Below, piece by piece: positions 35,696-50,313 of a DNA stretch of 64,000 nucleotides. The first letter of the stretch is position 1. Every line of letters starts with the position of its first letter. Below the pieces are notes generated by a model. It did not search any database, was not told the DNA's origin, and saw only the letters and a program-made list of their open reading frames with translations. A program made the position numbers and the translations under genes. The DNA lies in the NCBI RefSeq assembly GCF_900105865.1, contig NZ_LT629804.1, forward strand, positions 1,934,243-1,998,242, read 5' to 3'. Source of the DNA: Arcanobacterium phocae (GTDB taxonomy: Bacteria > Actinomycetota > Actinomycetes > Actinomycetales > Actinomycetaceae).

Positions 35696-35751
35696 TTCGT
35701 TCCAATCGCCTTTTGCTCTAAACCGATAAAACTCAGCACAGAAAATACCAA

Positions 35752-36897
35752 CTACGCTTCTACAAGTCGATACATCCATCCAAAGCGATCCGGAACTCGA
35801 CCAAATTGAATATCAGTCAGTTCGCGGTAGATGCGATGAGCGACGGCCGATCCTAACAAATCCACCCGTTTGTCTCCCATCGTTAAAGAACCGATAGAAA
35901 CTACCGCAGCAGCAGTGCCACAGGAAAACATTTCCACAACCTCACCATTTTCGATCCCTGTCCACAGTTCAGCTAGTTCAATATCTTCTTCCCGAGTTAA
36001 CACCCCGTCGTCGTCGAGCAACTGCAAAATAGCAGAACGAGTCGAACCTGGAAGGATGGTCCCAGAAAGCGCCGGCGTACGAACGGTCCCGTCAGCCATC
36101 ACTACAAAAACATTCATCGCACCTAGCTCTTCAATCCGCGAATTGGTTGCAGCATCAAGAAAAAGAACCTCATCATAACCACGCTCAAACGCATGTGACT
36201 TCGCGTAAAAAGATGCAGCATAGTTCCCGCCAGTTTTAACGTTACCCATCCCACCCGGGCCAGCACGGTGATGTGTACGTTCTACCCAGACATTAATAGG
36301 TGTGAAACCATGAGCAAAATATGGCCCCGACGGCGAAGCAACTACGCCGTACTCGAACCGCTTCGCGGCACGCACTCCCAAAAATGCCTCCGAAGCAAAA
36401 ATGAATGGACGCAAGTATAAGGTCGCCCCGGCAGCTTGCGGAACCCAGCGGCGATCTGCTCGGACCAGTCCAACCAACGAACCTAAAAAATCTTCAACCG
36501 GGAACTGCGGGATCATTAACCGCTCATTTGACATATTCAACCGGGCAGCATTGTAAGCGGGTCTAAAAGTCCAGATGGATCCGTCGGCATGCCGGTAGGC
36601 CTTGAGTCCCTCAAAAACTTCTTGCCCATAATGCAAAACAGCTCCGGCTGGATCTAACGAAAGTGGACCATAAGGCTTAATCTTGAAATCATGCCAACCG
36701 GCAGACTCCTCCCATGAGGCCCGCGCCATATAATCAGTAAACTCAACTCCGAATCCAAGCGTACGCATAACTGCTTGATAGTGCTTTTCTTCAGCTAGTC
36801 CCGGATGTGGCAATGTTACAAATCTTTGAGCAACATCATCGGCACAAGGCCACTGCCTAGTAGCACATTGTTCAAGAGCTGTCTGAGAGCGCGGCAT
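35752..36897 (-). CDS. ilvE: Branched-chain amino acid aminotransferase
   Basis: 381 residues, fold-type IV PLP enzyme of the large actinobacterial/BCAT2 type; last step of Leu, Ile and Val synthesis. GGMGNVKTGGNYAASF holds the PLP lysine; YGQEVFEGLKAYRHADG and TLYLRPFIFASEAFLGVRAA are conserved; GTAAAVVSIGSL is the phosphate/substrate loop near the C-terminus. Start ATG 36897 is preceded by GAGGAG eight bases upstream. No leader peptide or T-box is visible in the 64 bases before it. Confidence 0.95.
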   Translation of the reverse strand: MPRSQTALEQCATRQWPCADDVAQRFVTLPHPGLAEEKHYQAVMRTLGFGVEFTDYMARASWEESAGWHDFKIKPYGPLSLDPAGAVLHYGQEVFEGLKAYRHADGSIWTFRPAYNAARLNMSNERLMIPQFPVEDFLGSLVGLVRADRRWVPQAAGATLYLRPFIFASEAFLGVRAAKRFEYGVVASPSGPYFAHGFTPINVWVERTHHRAGPGGMGNVKTGGNYAASFYAKSHAFERGYDEVLFLDAATNSRIEELGAMNVFVVMADGTVRTPALSGTILPGSTRSAILQLLDDDGVLTREEDIELAELWTGIENGEVVEMFSCGTAAAVVSIGSLTMGDKRVDLLGSAVAHRIYRELTDIQFGRVPDRFGWMYRLVEA

Positions 36898-36961
36898 GAA
36901 TACATCTCCTCAAATAACTGTCAACAACCAGACCTATCGTACGCTCTTTATTTAGTATGAG

Positions 36962-38407
36962 TTAGTCACAGATTTCCATTTGTGAATCATCTGGATAAAT
37001 CTGTCCCATATAGACTGGAGACATAAGGTTTTCGACAGACAGTGCACGATCCAACTCAGCAGGACTCATTAACCCTCGCTCTAGCACTACTTCTCGCACT
37101 GATTTCCCTGTTCGAATAGCCTCTTTACCAACTAGATCCCCTTTATGGTGACCAATAATGTCATTGAGATACGTAACGATACCGATCGAATTCATCACAT
37201 GGGCTCGACATACTTCCTCGTTCACAGTTATGCCAGAAACACAACGTTCTCGTAAGGTCACTAATGCTCGTCTCAGAAGTTGAATCGACTCAAAAATCGC
37301 CTGACCAATCACCGGTTCCATCACGTTCAGCTGTAGCTGGCCAGCTTGTGAGGCTAACATGACAGTCGTATCATTGCCCATCACTTTGAATGCAATCTGG
37401 TTGACTACTTCCGGAATCACCGGGTTCACTTTCGCTGGCATAATCGATGAGCCGGCCTGCATTTTGGGTAGGTTAATCTCATTCAGCCCAGCTCTCGGAC
37501 CAGAAGAAAGCAAACGCAGATCGTTGCAGATGGTCGATAGTTTGACCGCTAACCGGCGCAATGCAGAATGGATCGAAATATAAGCGCCAGTATCGGATGT
37601 TGCCTCAATTAGGTTCGGTGCAGCAACAAGATCTAACCCAGTTACTTCTGAGAGCCTGCGCACTACAATCTCCTGGAATCCATCAGGGGTATTGAGTTTA
37701 GTACCGATAGCCGTTGCACCCAGATTGATTTCAAGTAGCAGTGCCGACGTACGTTTCAAATTACGTATTTCTTCGTCCATGAGCACTCCGAATCCTTCGA
37801 ATTCTTGCCCAAGAGTCATTGGCACTGCATCTTGGAGCTGAGTGCGGCCCATTTTCAGTACGTTTGCGTTTTGTTCTCCGAGCATATTGAACGCATGACG
37901 CATGTGCTTGATCTCCGCTATAAGATCTTTAACCATCCAATAGACTGCAATACGAAAGCCCGTTGGATATGCATCATTAGTGGACTGAGATTTATTGACA
38001 TGGTCATTAGGGTTAACGACGTCGTACTTTCCTTTTGGCTCGCCAAGAATCTCCAACGCCAAATTTGCTACAACTTCGTTGGCATTCATATTGACTGACG
38101 TTCCGGCTCCACCTTGGAATACATCCACCGGGAATTGATCCATACAGCGGCCTTCATTCAAGATCAGGTCACAGGCAGCAACTATAGCTTTACTCACTCG
38201 AGCCGACAATACTTTTTTATCTCGGTTAGCAAGGGCTTCGGCTTTTTTCACACTAACCATGGCCCTGATAAATTCAGGAATATCGTTGATCGTAGCACCA
38301 GAGATAGCGAAGTTCTCAATTGCTCGTTGAGTATGTACTCCATAATAAGCATCTTCAGGGATTTCTCGTGTTCCGAGTAGATCTTCCTCCACGCGCGAGT
38401 TAGACAC
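36962..38407 (-). CDS. aspA: Aspartate ammonia-lyase (aspartase)
   Basis: 481 residues of the aspartase/fumarase superfamily; deaminates L-aspartate to fumarate and ammonia. The signature loop [11 protein letters not shown] with catalytic serine is present, as are [18 protein letters not shown] and [16 protein letters not shown], which match aspartase better than fumarase. Start is GTG 38407 with GGAGGGG upstream. Divergent from a YidE/AspT-like antiporter, so substrate uptake and deamination are probably co-regulated. Fumarate could then serve as an electron acceptor or feed malate metabolism. Confidence 0.93.
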   Translation of the reverse strand: MSNSRVEEDLLGTREIPEDAYYGVHTQRAIENFAISGATINDIPEFIRAMVSVKKAEALANRDKKVLSARVSKAIVAACDLILNEGRCMDQFPVDVFQGGAGTSVNMNANEVVANLALEILGEPKGKYDVVNPNDHVNKSQSTNDAYPTGFRIAVYWMVKDLIAEIKHMRHAFNMLGEQNANVLKMGRTQLQDAVPMTLGQEFEGFGVLMDEEIRNLKRTSALLLEINLGATAIGTKLNTPDGFQEIVVRRLSEVTGLDLVAAPNLIEATSDTGAYISIHSALRRLAVKLSTICNDLRLLSSGPRAGLNEINLPKMQAGSSIMPAKVNPVIPEVVNQIAFKVMGNDTTVMLASQAGQLQLNVMEPVIGQAIFESIQLLRRALVTLRERCVSGITVNEEVCRAHVMNSIGIVTYLNDIIGHHKGDLVGKEAIRTGKSVREVVLERGLMSPAELDRALSVENLMSPVYMGQIYPDDSQMEICD

Positions 38408-38631
38408 TTGCCCCTCCTAGGACTGCAGTCAATTCTTCTGTTAGTAAGCATAGTCGCCTATCAGCAAACTGTCTGAACTTCAGGTAGATTAACGAGCATT
38501 TCTATTTTCTCCCGTAGCTTACTACTACTAGGACTATCTGCTCAGTTTTATTTTTAAAGCCAGCTATGATTGGTATAACTATCTACAAGATCACATAATA
38601 TCTTGTCCATCACTCACTCACCAGGAGTCAC

Positions 38632-40233
38632 ATGTCCTTCTTTTTCCAATTATTCGCGGATAACCAAGTACTGTTGCTTTTCTTCCTTGTTGGATGCGGC
38701 GCGATTCTTGCAAAGATCCGTATTCGAGGAATATCGCTAGGGGCCGCAGCCGTATTGTTTCTTTCTATCGGAATCACTGCGTGGGCGCTTAATAGCGGAT
38801 ACGAAATTCAGGTCGAGCACGATCTTGGTGTTCTTGGACTTGCGCTCTTCGCATTCGCTATCGGTATTACTTCAGGTCCAACATTTTTCAATACGCTAAA
38901 ATCGTCAATTCTGCCAGTCATTTTAATGCTAGTAGCGTTTATTGTCGCCGCTGGAGTTGCTGCTGGCGTCGGTCGCGCCTTGGGCATGGATTGGGCACTG
39001 ATTGCCGGTATCTTCGCCGGCGCAACAACAAATACACCGGCTTTGTCTGCAGCGGGAACTGCGTCGGGAGACCCCGCTTTAGCAACTGTTGGATATGCGA
39101 TCACATACTTATTCGGCGTTATTGCAATGCTCGGCTTTTCTGCTTTGGCTCTTTCACGCCGCAGTTCTGACAAAGATAAGCCCTCACCTATTCGTAACCG
39201 GACGATCCGTGTAGAACGCTCCGATAGGCCGACCATCGCTTCCCTTCTTGGGACCATCGGGGGAGGTTTACAGTTTTCCCGCATTCGTCGCGGAGAAACC
39301 GGGCCTATTTGGCTACCAACTAACTCTGACGTCCTAGAAAAAGATGATCTTGTGACTGTGATTGGCACCGTTGAGGAGGTTGACCGCGCCATTAAACTTG
39401 TTGGCCATGGCTCATCACACTCCCTTATCGCGGATCGTCGTTATCTCGACTTCCGTCGTATCACCATCTCTAATTCTGGAATTGCAGGGCGCAAACTTGG
39501 TGAATTGGAAATCGACGAGAAGTTTGGTGGCACCATTTCACGTATTCGTCGGGGTGATACAGACATGGTCGCTGACCCATCAATTCGATTACAGCTTGGC
39601 GATCGCGTTCGCGTTGTAGCACCAACGCATTCCTTAGCAAAGATTTCCGAATTCTTTGGTGACTCCTCACATGGCTTGACCGACATCAATCCCGTAGCGT
39701 TGGGATTAGGAATGGCACTCGGCATTATTATCGGCGAATGGGAAATCCTCACACCATCGGGGCTCACATTCTCTATCGGTTCTGCAGCTGGCACCCTTCT
39801 CGTCGGGCTAGTTATGGGCCGGTTGGGACGCATCGGCAAAGTTGTCACTACGCTTCCATACACAACATGTCAGGTTCTATCCGAGCTTGGCCTACTCGTG
39901 TTCCTATCCTATGCTGGCACAAAAGCTGGATCACAAATCGTTGTCGCATTTACTGGGGGCGCATGGATGCAGATTCTCTTGCTGGGTATCTTAGTGACGC
40001 TCATTGTGGGAGGCGCTTTCTATGTCTCAATGCGACTCCTGACTTCCACTGGCGGTACCCGACTAGCGGGCGCCATTGGTGGAATCCAAACTCAGCCAGC
40101 AGTACTCGGATTTGCTAATGACCGTACGTCGTTCGATCCGCGAGTAGCACTCGGATACGCAATGGTTTACCCAGTAGCTATGGTGGCCAAAATCTTCATT
40201 GCTCAGATTCTAGGTTCTTTCGCTGGTCTCTAA
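38632..40233 (+). CDS. Aspartate:alanine exchanger family (AAEx/YidE-AspT) transporter
   Basis: 533 residues: five or six N-terminal membrane helices (LLFFLVGCGAILAKIRIRGI, LALFAFAIGITSGPTFF), two TrkA-C/RCK_C domains in the middle (GPIWLPTNSDVLEKDDLVTVIG and EIDEKFGGTISRIRRGDTDMV), and about five C-terminal helices. GATTNTPALSAA and GGIQTQPAVLGFAND are the paired transporter motifs. AspT exchanges aspartate for alanine; here the divergent aspA gene supports aspartate import. SD is AGGAG before ATG 38632. A 20-base-pair terminator follows. Confidence 0.88.
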   Translation: MSFFFQLFADNQVLLLFFLVGCGAILAKIRIRGISLGAAAVLFLSIGITAWALNSGYEIQVEHDLGVLGLALFAFAIGITSGPTFFNTLKSSILPVILMLVAFIVAAGVAAGVGRALGMDWALIAGIFAGATTNTPALSAAGTASGDPALATVGYAITYLFGVIAMLGFSALALSRRSSDKDKPSPIRNRTIRVERSDRPTIASLLGTIGGGLQFSRIRRGETGPIWLPTNSDVLEKDDLVTVIGTVEEVDRAIKLVGHGSSHSLIADRRYLDFRRITISNSGIAGRKLGELEIDEKFGGTISRIRRGDTDMVADPSIRLQLGDRVRVVAPTHSLAKISEFFGDSSHGLTDINPVALGLGMALGIIIGEWEILTPSGLTFSIGSAAGTLLVGLVMGRLGRIGKVVTTLPYTTCQVLSELGLLVFLSYAGTKAGSQIVVAFTGGAWMQILLLGILVTLIVGGAFYVSMRLLTSTGGTRLAGAIGGIQTQPAVLGFANDRTSFDPRVALGYAMVYPVAMVAKIFIAQILGSFAGL

Positions 40234-40242
40234 TAGCTCCAC

Positions 40243-40286
40243 ATAAATGTTGGGTGAGGACGAATCCGTCCTCACCCAACATTTAT
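40243..40286. terminator. Bidirectional terminator, 20-bp stem
   Basis: Perfect 20-base arms (40243-40262 and 40267-40286) with loop AATC, T/A-rich at the outer ends, between convergent transporter and thrE-like genes. Confidence 0.92.
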
Positions 40287-40298
40287 AAAGACAACGTA

Positions 40299-41627
40299 CT
40301 AAACAGCATCTCGAACATCAGTGTCTAGCGTATCTGGTAAATGGGAAGTATCCATGTCGTGTCGCCAGCCGTCGTCCATCAGAACACGAGCAATAGCTAA
40401 ACCGAAACCAATCGACATAATAACGAAGAAAACCTCAGCAAAAGTTGAAATAGCCCCTTGAAAGTCTCCTTCATTAAGGGCAACCAATCCACGGTAAAAC
40501 GGAACACCGGGAATCATGATGACTACTGCTGGAACGGACAGAGATACCCGTGAATGGGATGTCTTCCATGCGACAAACGTCGCTACAATACCTACAACCA
40601 TAGCCGCGAGTCCAACGCCTAGCTGCCATGGCAAGTTCATGTTTTCCTGTAGGAGCAAACGACCGGTGTTAGCGAATGCACCTGCCACTGCTGCCGCCGC
40701 GCATACTTTCCACGGCGCATTGAACAAAACAGCGAACCCATATGCCGCCACGAATGATGTCAGGATACGTAAGAATGTCATGGTTGCAAACGGAAGCGGC
40801 GGAACTACTGACGCCTCAACATGCCAGTCAAGAGCGTGGACAACGATCCACACTGATACACCGGCGGAACCAATAACCATAATGCAATACGAGAACCGTG
40901 CCAATGCAGACTGTACGTCGTTACGCACGAAGTCAAGCATCGCCGTCGTCAACGGAAAACCTGGAATGAGGTACAAAATGGACGAGATCAAACCAGATTC
41001 GTACTGGATAAGGTAAAGGAGACCGCCAAGACTGCCGACCTCAAGCAACATTATGTATACCAACGTCGATGCCACTGCACACAAAATCCAGATAATGAAA
41101 TGAGCAATCCCCCGGCTAAGCAGTAGCTTACGAATCAGCTGGCCGATTCCCGCAGCAAAGAAAACGCAGGTGCATTCAACAGTTCGTCCACCATTCAGGA
41201 AGCAGAATCCCGCACAAGCAATAGCCGATGCGAGAACAGTCGTCCATATTCCATAGTGTCGATCACGAGCTGTAGTTTCCTTCAAAATTCCGCGAAGTTG
41301 TGCTGCTGTCATCCCCTCGTGCAGCTGTGCAACAGCCTGCATAATACGGTCGAGCTTTTCCGCATTGACGCCAACGCGACGTTGCTCAGCAAAGCTTGTA
41401 TAAGATTCCTTGCCCGACCATGCAGTAGCCGTAATATCGGTCATAGATACTGATGATTCAAGTTTTGTTAATCCGATTGCTTTGGCAGCTCGCGACATAG
41501 CTGCTTTCACCCGGTATGCTCCCGCACCGCAGGCAAGCAACATTGTGCCGAGCATAAGAATACAACGAATTTTTTCGGCTATCGTTTCTTGGCTCTGTTC
41601 CGGATTATTGGTGGGCTGATCGTCCAT
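40299..41627 (-). CDS. Threonine/serine exporter (ThrE family)
   Basis: 442 residues. The N-terminal ThrE domain (LLACGAGAYRVKAAMSRAAKAIGL, VNAEKLDRIMQAVAQLHEGMTAAQ) is followed by about ten membrane helices, including LIPGFPLTTAMLDFVRND (conserved signature) and a second ThrE_2-like half with VVIMIPGVPFYRGLVALNEGDF. Both halves, often two genes in other bacteria, are fused here as in Corynebacterium ThrE. It exports threonine and serine using proton motive force. Single gene. Confidence 0.9.
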   Translation of the reverse strand: MDDQPTNNPEQSQETIAEKIRCILMLGTMLLACGAGAYRVKAAMSRAAKAIGLTKLESSVSMTDITATAWSGKESYTSFAEQRRVGVNAEKLDRIMQAVAQLHEGMTAAQLRGILKETTARDRHYGIWTTVLASAIACAGFCFLNGGRTVECTCVFFAAGIGQLIRKLLLSRGIAHFIIWILCAVASTLVYIMLLEVGSLGGLLYLIQYESGLISSILYLIPGFPLTTAMLDFVRNDVQSALARFSYCIMVIGSAGVSVWIVVHALDWHVEASVVPPLPFATMTFLRILTSFVAAYGFAVLFNAPWKVCAAAAVAGAFANTGRLLLQENMNLPWQLGVGLAAMVVGIVATFVAWKTSHSRVSLSVPAVVIMIPGVPFYRGLVALNEGDFQGAISTFAEVFFVIMSIGFGLAIARVLMDDGWRHDMDTSHLPDTLDTDVRDAV

Positions 41628-41744
41628 ATTTCTCTCATAACTGGTCTAAAAACGGTAGGATTTGCGACAACCATTCTATGCCTTTAATTTCCGCTCGTAG
41701 CGGGTCGTAACTCCCAAATATGATCTTTCTCTGGGATCTGTTTG

Positions 41745-42500
41745 TCACATTTGCTTTCGTTCAGCGACCCACATGTAGGTAATGTATGGAATTTCGACGA
41801 CATGGTCTTCGTGATAGCCCAATTTTTCATACAGATACCATCGCACATTTGCCTGCATTTTCTCTTGGTTTTGCGGTGTAGACGTAATCCACGACGACCG
41901 AGTGGTTCCGAGCTGACACACCTGTGCCGGCGTCAAATAATCTTGCCAAAACGTAACGCTAAGAGTGGGTTTACTAAAATGTTCGCCAACGACGGGACCT
42001 TTTGTTGGCTTATGAATATCCCCCGAACGCATAATACGGCTCAACCGTTTAACCCACGGAATTGAAACATCCATCTGATTAAAGAGCAGAACGAGCTGTC
42101 CCCCAGGGCACAGAATTCGGGCCGCTTCGTCACTTGCCGCATCCGGATCGACCCAATGCCAACTTTGCGCATAAAAAACCACATCGCATGAGGACGCAGG
42201 AAGACGGGTGTCTTCCCCGGAAGTATCTAGTACCCGCCGTGTCGAATCTGGAAGTATTTCGATGAGTTGCGATCGCATATCAGCGCTAGGCTCGATTGCG
42301 ATAACATCAGTGTCGCTGCCAGACAGATCAACAAGTTGTGACGTGAGTTTTCCCGTACCGGCACCGATATCGACGACGCAGCTGGGCGCATCGCCGTCGA
42401 AAAAACGTGAAAGCAGCGTTGTTGGATAGCCTGGACGTACATCACGATAAGTCAGCGCGGTAGCACCAGCACGGGAATATGGATTAAGCGGAATTGTCAT
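41745..42500 (-). CDS. Class I SAM-dependent methyltransferase
   Basis: 251 residues. VVDIGAGTGKLTSQL is SAM-binding motif I, DVIAIEPSADMRSQL motif II and CDVVFYAQSWHWVDPDAASDEAARILCPGG covers the acceptor and post-motif regions of Methyltransf_11-type enzymes. It begins RAGATALTYRDVRPGYP, typical of the family. Substrate unknown (small molecule more likely than rRNA). No clear ribosome site; CACAAT just upstream of ATG 42500 suggests a leaderless mRNA. Divergent from nhaA. Confidence 0.85.
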   Translation of the reverse strand: MTIPLNPYSRAGATALTYRDVRPGYPTTLLSRFFDGDAPSCVVDIGAGTGKLTSQLVDLSGSDTDVIAIEPSADMRSQLIEILPDSTRRVLDTSGEDTRLPASSCDVVFYAQSWHWVDPDAASDEAARILCPGGQLVLLFNQMDVSIPWVKRLSRIMRSGDIHKPTKGPVVGEHFSKPTLSVTFWQDYLTPAQVCQLGTTRSSWITSTPQNQEKMQANVRWYLYEKLGYHEDHVVEIPYITYMWVAERKQM

Positions 42501-42585
42501 GAAACTATTGTGTCTGAAAACAAGAAATAATGGAAAACTTGATCAACCTAACTGTCTGCGCAGGTTTCGTGTTGTACCGCTCGCG

Positions 42586-42655
42586 TAATATGTAAGTAGG
42601 AGAGCCGGGAAGTCTGGTCGGCGCGCAACATGTCCCTTCAAAGAAAAGAACTGCT
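42586..42655 (+). promoter_or_regulatory. nhaA 5' leader, candidate cation-responsive RNA
   Basis: TAATAT (42586-42591) is a good -10 box and would start RNA near 42598, only 58 bases before nhaA. The RNA holds a compact G/C-rich element, AGCCGGGAAGTCTGGTCGGC (42603-42622). GCCG/CGGC (42604-42607 with 42619-42622) closes one hairpin; CCGG/CTGG gives a competing stem; GGGA (42607-42610) can pair with TCCC (42633-42636) as a pseudoknot. Small RNAs upstream of nhaA (nhaA-I class) are known Li+/Na+-related riboswitches. I cannot match the consensus exactly without a covariance search. Confidence 0.4.
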
Positions 42656-44029
42656 ATGAGCCCTCATTCATCATCCAAACGCACAGTGCTCTCCTACGGA
42701 AGTTACGATGAGCATCGGCGTATTGGTAAAATACTACGAAAAGAAACTACCGGCGGAATTGCACTGATGATAGCCGCACTCATCGCTATCATTTGGGCCA
42801 ACTCTCCGTGGGCATCGTATTATCTTCAGTTGCGTGACACGGAAATTGGTATCGATGCATTGCATTTACATCTAAGTGTCGGACATTGGGCGGCAGACGG
42901 ACTTCTCGCTCTATTTTTCTTTTTAGTCGGTCTGGAGCTAAAACAAGAATTCGTTATTGGTGATCTACGCTCCCCTGCTCGCGCCGTCGTGCCAATCGTA
43001 GCGGCAATTGGCGGCGTCATTGTTCCGGCAACAATTTTCGCCATTCTCAATTGGACTGATCCAACGACTTTTCAAGGATGGGCTATCCCCACAGCTACAG
43101 ACATCGCATTCGCAGTTGCTGTACTCGCAATCATAGGATCCCATTTACCAAGCCCACTCAGATTATTTTTATTGACACTAGCCGTCGTTGACGACTTAAT
43201 CGCGATAACAATCATCGCTGTTTTTTACACGACTGAGGTGAATGTTTCATACCTCGCTTTGTTCCTCATCCCAGCAGCAATTTTTGGCTTCCTCGTTCAA
43301 CGATTCCATGTGTTCTGGGTCAAGCACCGTTGGGCATCATGGCTAATCTTGTTTCCGATAGCGCTGTGCGCCTGGTATTTCTTGCACGAGGCTGGCATTC
43401 ACGCCACGATTGCTGGCGTCATTCTTGGTTTCCTAGTACCTGTGTCATTAGACTCTCAGCGTGCACAGCAGGCACTGACTACGTACCGTCCCAGTGTACA
43501 AGGACATGGTGACCATGAACCAGGCTTAACTTCTATGTTCGAGCACGGAATCCGGCCGCTATCGTCAGCAGTAGCTGTTCCACTGTTTGCATTTTTTTCG
43601 GCAGGGGTCACAGTAGGCGGGTGGGACGGCCTGCTAGAATCCGTTTCCTCACCAGTGGCGTTGGGCATCATCATCGGATTAGTGTTCGGTAAGCCACTTG
43701 GAATTGTATTATCGACATTCATCTTGACCAAGGTGACCCGAGCTAGTCTCGATGACGCGATTACCTGGGTAGACACAATTGGTGTTGGATTCTTAGCAGG
43801 CATAGGGTTCACAGTATCGTTACTGATCGGCGAATTGTCGTATGGCTTAGGCGATACCAATAACGACTCAGCGAAAGTCGGAATTTTATTGGCGTCGGTA
43901 TTCGCAGCATTGCTCGCGATTGCTATTTTGACTCCGCGGAACACGCATTATCGGCAAGTTGAGAACAAAGAGACAGCTGACGAGGATCATAACGGTATAC
44001 CAGACGTGTTCGATTCCGGAAGGATATAA
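42656..44029 (+). CDS. nhaA: Na+/H+ antiporter NhaA
   Basis: 457 residues, 12 membrane helices. The ion-binding aspartate pair is in LAVVDDLIAITIIAV; GWAIPTATDIAFAVAVLAI and FFLVGLELKQEF are conserved; FFSAGVTVGG and GFLAGIGFTVSLLIGEL form the C-terminal half. It exports Na+ (and Li+) in exchange for protons, giving salt and alkali tolerance. The C-terminal tail of about 35 charged residues extends past the family core. Preceded by the structured leader and followed by a 21-bp terminator. Confidence 0.95.
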   Translation: MSPHSSSKRTVLSYGSYDEHRRIGKILRKETTGGIALMIAALIAIIWANSPWASYYLQLRDTEIGIDALHLHLSVGHWAADGLLALFFFLVGLELKQEFVIGDLRSPARAVVPIVAAIGGVIVPATIFAILNWTDPTTFQGWAIPTATDIAFAVAVLAIIGSHLPSPLRLFLLTLAVVDDLIAITIIAVFYTTEVNVSYLALFLIPAAIFGFLVQRFHVFWVKHRWASWLILFPIALCAWYFLHEAGIHATIAGVILGFLVPVSLDSQRAQQALTTYRPSVQGHGDHEPGLTSMFEHGIRPLSSAVAVPLFAFFSAGVTVGGWDGLLESVSSPVALGIIIGLVFGKPLGIVLSTFILTKVTRASLDDAITWVDTIGVGFLAGIGFTVSLLIGELSYGLGDTNNDSAKVGILLASVFAALLAIAILTPRNTHYRQVENKETADEDHNGIPDVFDSGRI

Positions 44030-44042
44030 AGTCCGAGCTCGG

Positions 44043-44089
44043 TATAGTTTTGGGGAGCACGATGTCAGATCGTGCTCCCCAAAACTATA
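44043..44089. terminator. Bidirectional terminator, 21-bp stem
   Basis: Perfect arms 44043-44063 and 44069-44089 with loop GTCAG, AT-rich at both outer ends, between nhaA and the convergent DUF2871 gene. Confidence 0.92.
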
Positions 44090-44098
44090 ACAAGAAGA

Positions 44099-44539
44099 TC
44101 ATCGATAGTGAAGTGACCCCGAATATCCAGCGTCTCCGCGAATACTTAAGTAGATGATCCGGAATAGCCATACCCAAGAGATGGCGAGCAAAATATGTCC
44201 AATACCGGAGATGCCGGAAAACGCGGGGCTCCATGCATCGCAACCAGCAGTTATCTCTACAATTCCACGAACGCTCAGAGCCGCCACAGTCCATGTCAGC
44301 CCGATGTTGTACAACCAAAACCAGCCGGAAAACTGTTTACGCTCAGAAAGTTCAAAATGCTTATCTAGCGCGAGAAGAACCAGGAAAAATATCGTTCCGA
44401 GGACGAGAGTGTGAGTATGAATGGTACTCAAGCTGGTAGGGCCATCGAACGAGTAAGCTCGAGTGAACTCGCGATAGAAAACACCCGATGCTAAACCAAT
44501 AACCAGGTACGTCACTGAAGCGATAAAAAGTTTGCGCAT
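44099..44539 (-). CDS. DUF2871 family small membrane protein
   Basis: 146 residues from ATG 44539, four membrane helices: LFIASVTYLVIGLASGVFYREF, HTHTLVLGTIFFLVLLALDKHF, WFWLYNIGLTWTVAALSVRGIVE and HILLAISWVWLFRIIYL. The HTHTLVLG histidines and a tryptophan-rich third helix suit DUF2871, known mainly from actinobacteria and Firmicutes; function unknown. TATACT (minus strand, 44546-44551) sits six bases before the ATG and there is no ribosome site, so the transcript is probably leaderless. The frame is open upstream to 44602 but the family N-terminus starts at this ATG. Confidence 0.8.
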   Translation of the reverse strand: MRKLFIASVTYLVIGLASGVFYREFTRAYSFDGPTSLSTIHTHTLVLGTIFFLVLLALDKHFELSERKQFSGWFWLYNIGLTWTVAALSVRGIVEITAGCDAWSPAFSGISGIGHILLAISWVWLFRIIYLSIRGDAGYSGSLHYR

Positions 44540-44720
44540 GAACAAAGTATAGCCAACCAGGAACGCTTTTGCGACACTCAAAATACTGCCTGTCGCACAC
44601 ACTTAGGGTATACTGTCAGAGACTCTTTCAAGCGGTATTTCGAGTAGTATTCGACGGTGAATAGATGTGCTAGTAGTTGGTGAAGATTAGTTGTAGTTAT
44701 CGATGAGCGAACACGCAAAC

Positions 44721-44770
44721 AAAAAAGCGGGAGGGGCCTGGTCGTGGTGACCGGGTCCCTCCCGCTTTTT
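44721..44770 (-). terminator. rRNA operon terminator
   Basis: Long GC-rich stem (AAAGCGGGAGGG...CCCTCCCGCTTT) just after the 5S gene, flanked by A and T runs that give a U-tract on the rRNA strand. Confidence 0.92.
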
Positions 44771-44779
44771 CAGATGTGT

Positions 44780-44897
44780 GACGGCGGTGTCCTACTCTCC
44801 CACACTCCCTCGAGTGCAGTACCATCGGCGTTAGCAGGCTTAGCTACCGGGTTCGGTATGGGTACCGGGCGTTTCCCTGCCACTATGACCACCGTCA
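44780..44897 (-). rRNA. rrf: 5S ribosomal RNA
   Basis: About 118 bases. On the minus strand it begins GACGGTGGTCATAGTGGCAG, contains CCCATACCGAACCCGG and ends GGACACCGCCG, with 5' and 3' ends complementary as in 5S rRNA. Ends are estimates within a few bases. Confidence 0.95.
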
Positions 44898-44997
44898 AAA
44901 TGGTTGACGTAACACACATGCTTTATGTGTGGGAGTCAAGAATCGTATAGTAGACGCGAACACGCTTGTAACACAAGAAATGTTTCATGTTTTTAAA

Positions 44998-49868
<4,871 letters not shown>

Positions 49869-50202
49869 AAAAACCAAACACCCCACAAAAAGGGCATCCA
49901 ATCAATACACGTTCGAAAAGCCCGAAAAACAGACTCTAAAAACAGACAAACCAAAACTAGCTCATCCAAAATAAAAACAACAACAAACAACAAACCAGCC
50001 CAAAAGACCAGCCCACCATCTGCCATCAAAATAAATATGATCAAAATAAAAAGCTGACACACTATTGAGATATCAAACAACACACCCACACCCAACAACC
50101 ACCCAGAAAAACCAGGCAACCATCAAGAAGGCAACCACCAGAACCACAACCGCGCTCCCGGCGACAGATAAAAACTATACGCACCCACAACCCAAACAGC
50201 AA
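49869..50202 (-). promoter_or_regulatory. rRNA operon promoter and leader
   Basis: 445 bases without a gene lie between the 16S and malic enzyme genes. On the minus strand TTGCTG (50197-50202) and TATAGT (50174-50179) are 17 bases apart, a good rrn promoter. GATATCTCAATAGTGTGTC (about 50056-50074) resembles the actinobacterial leader antitermination element seen before 16S genes. The rest is A-rich leader. Confidence 0.6.
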
Positions 50203-50253
50203 ACCAAAATGGAGTAACCCCCATCACATTTCTACTTTTTGCCTTACTGCTCG

Positions 50254-50287
50254 AAAAAAGTCGGCGGGGCACATGTGCCCCGCCGAC
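50254..50287 (-). terminator. Terminator after the malic enzyme gene
   Basis: GTCGGCGGGGC and its complement form a perfect GC-rich hairpin (50260-50287), followed on the minus strand by TTTTTT: a strong intrinsic terminator. Confidence 0.93.
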
Positions 50288-50313
50288 CTACAGTCACCAA
50301 TTACAACAATCTT

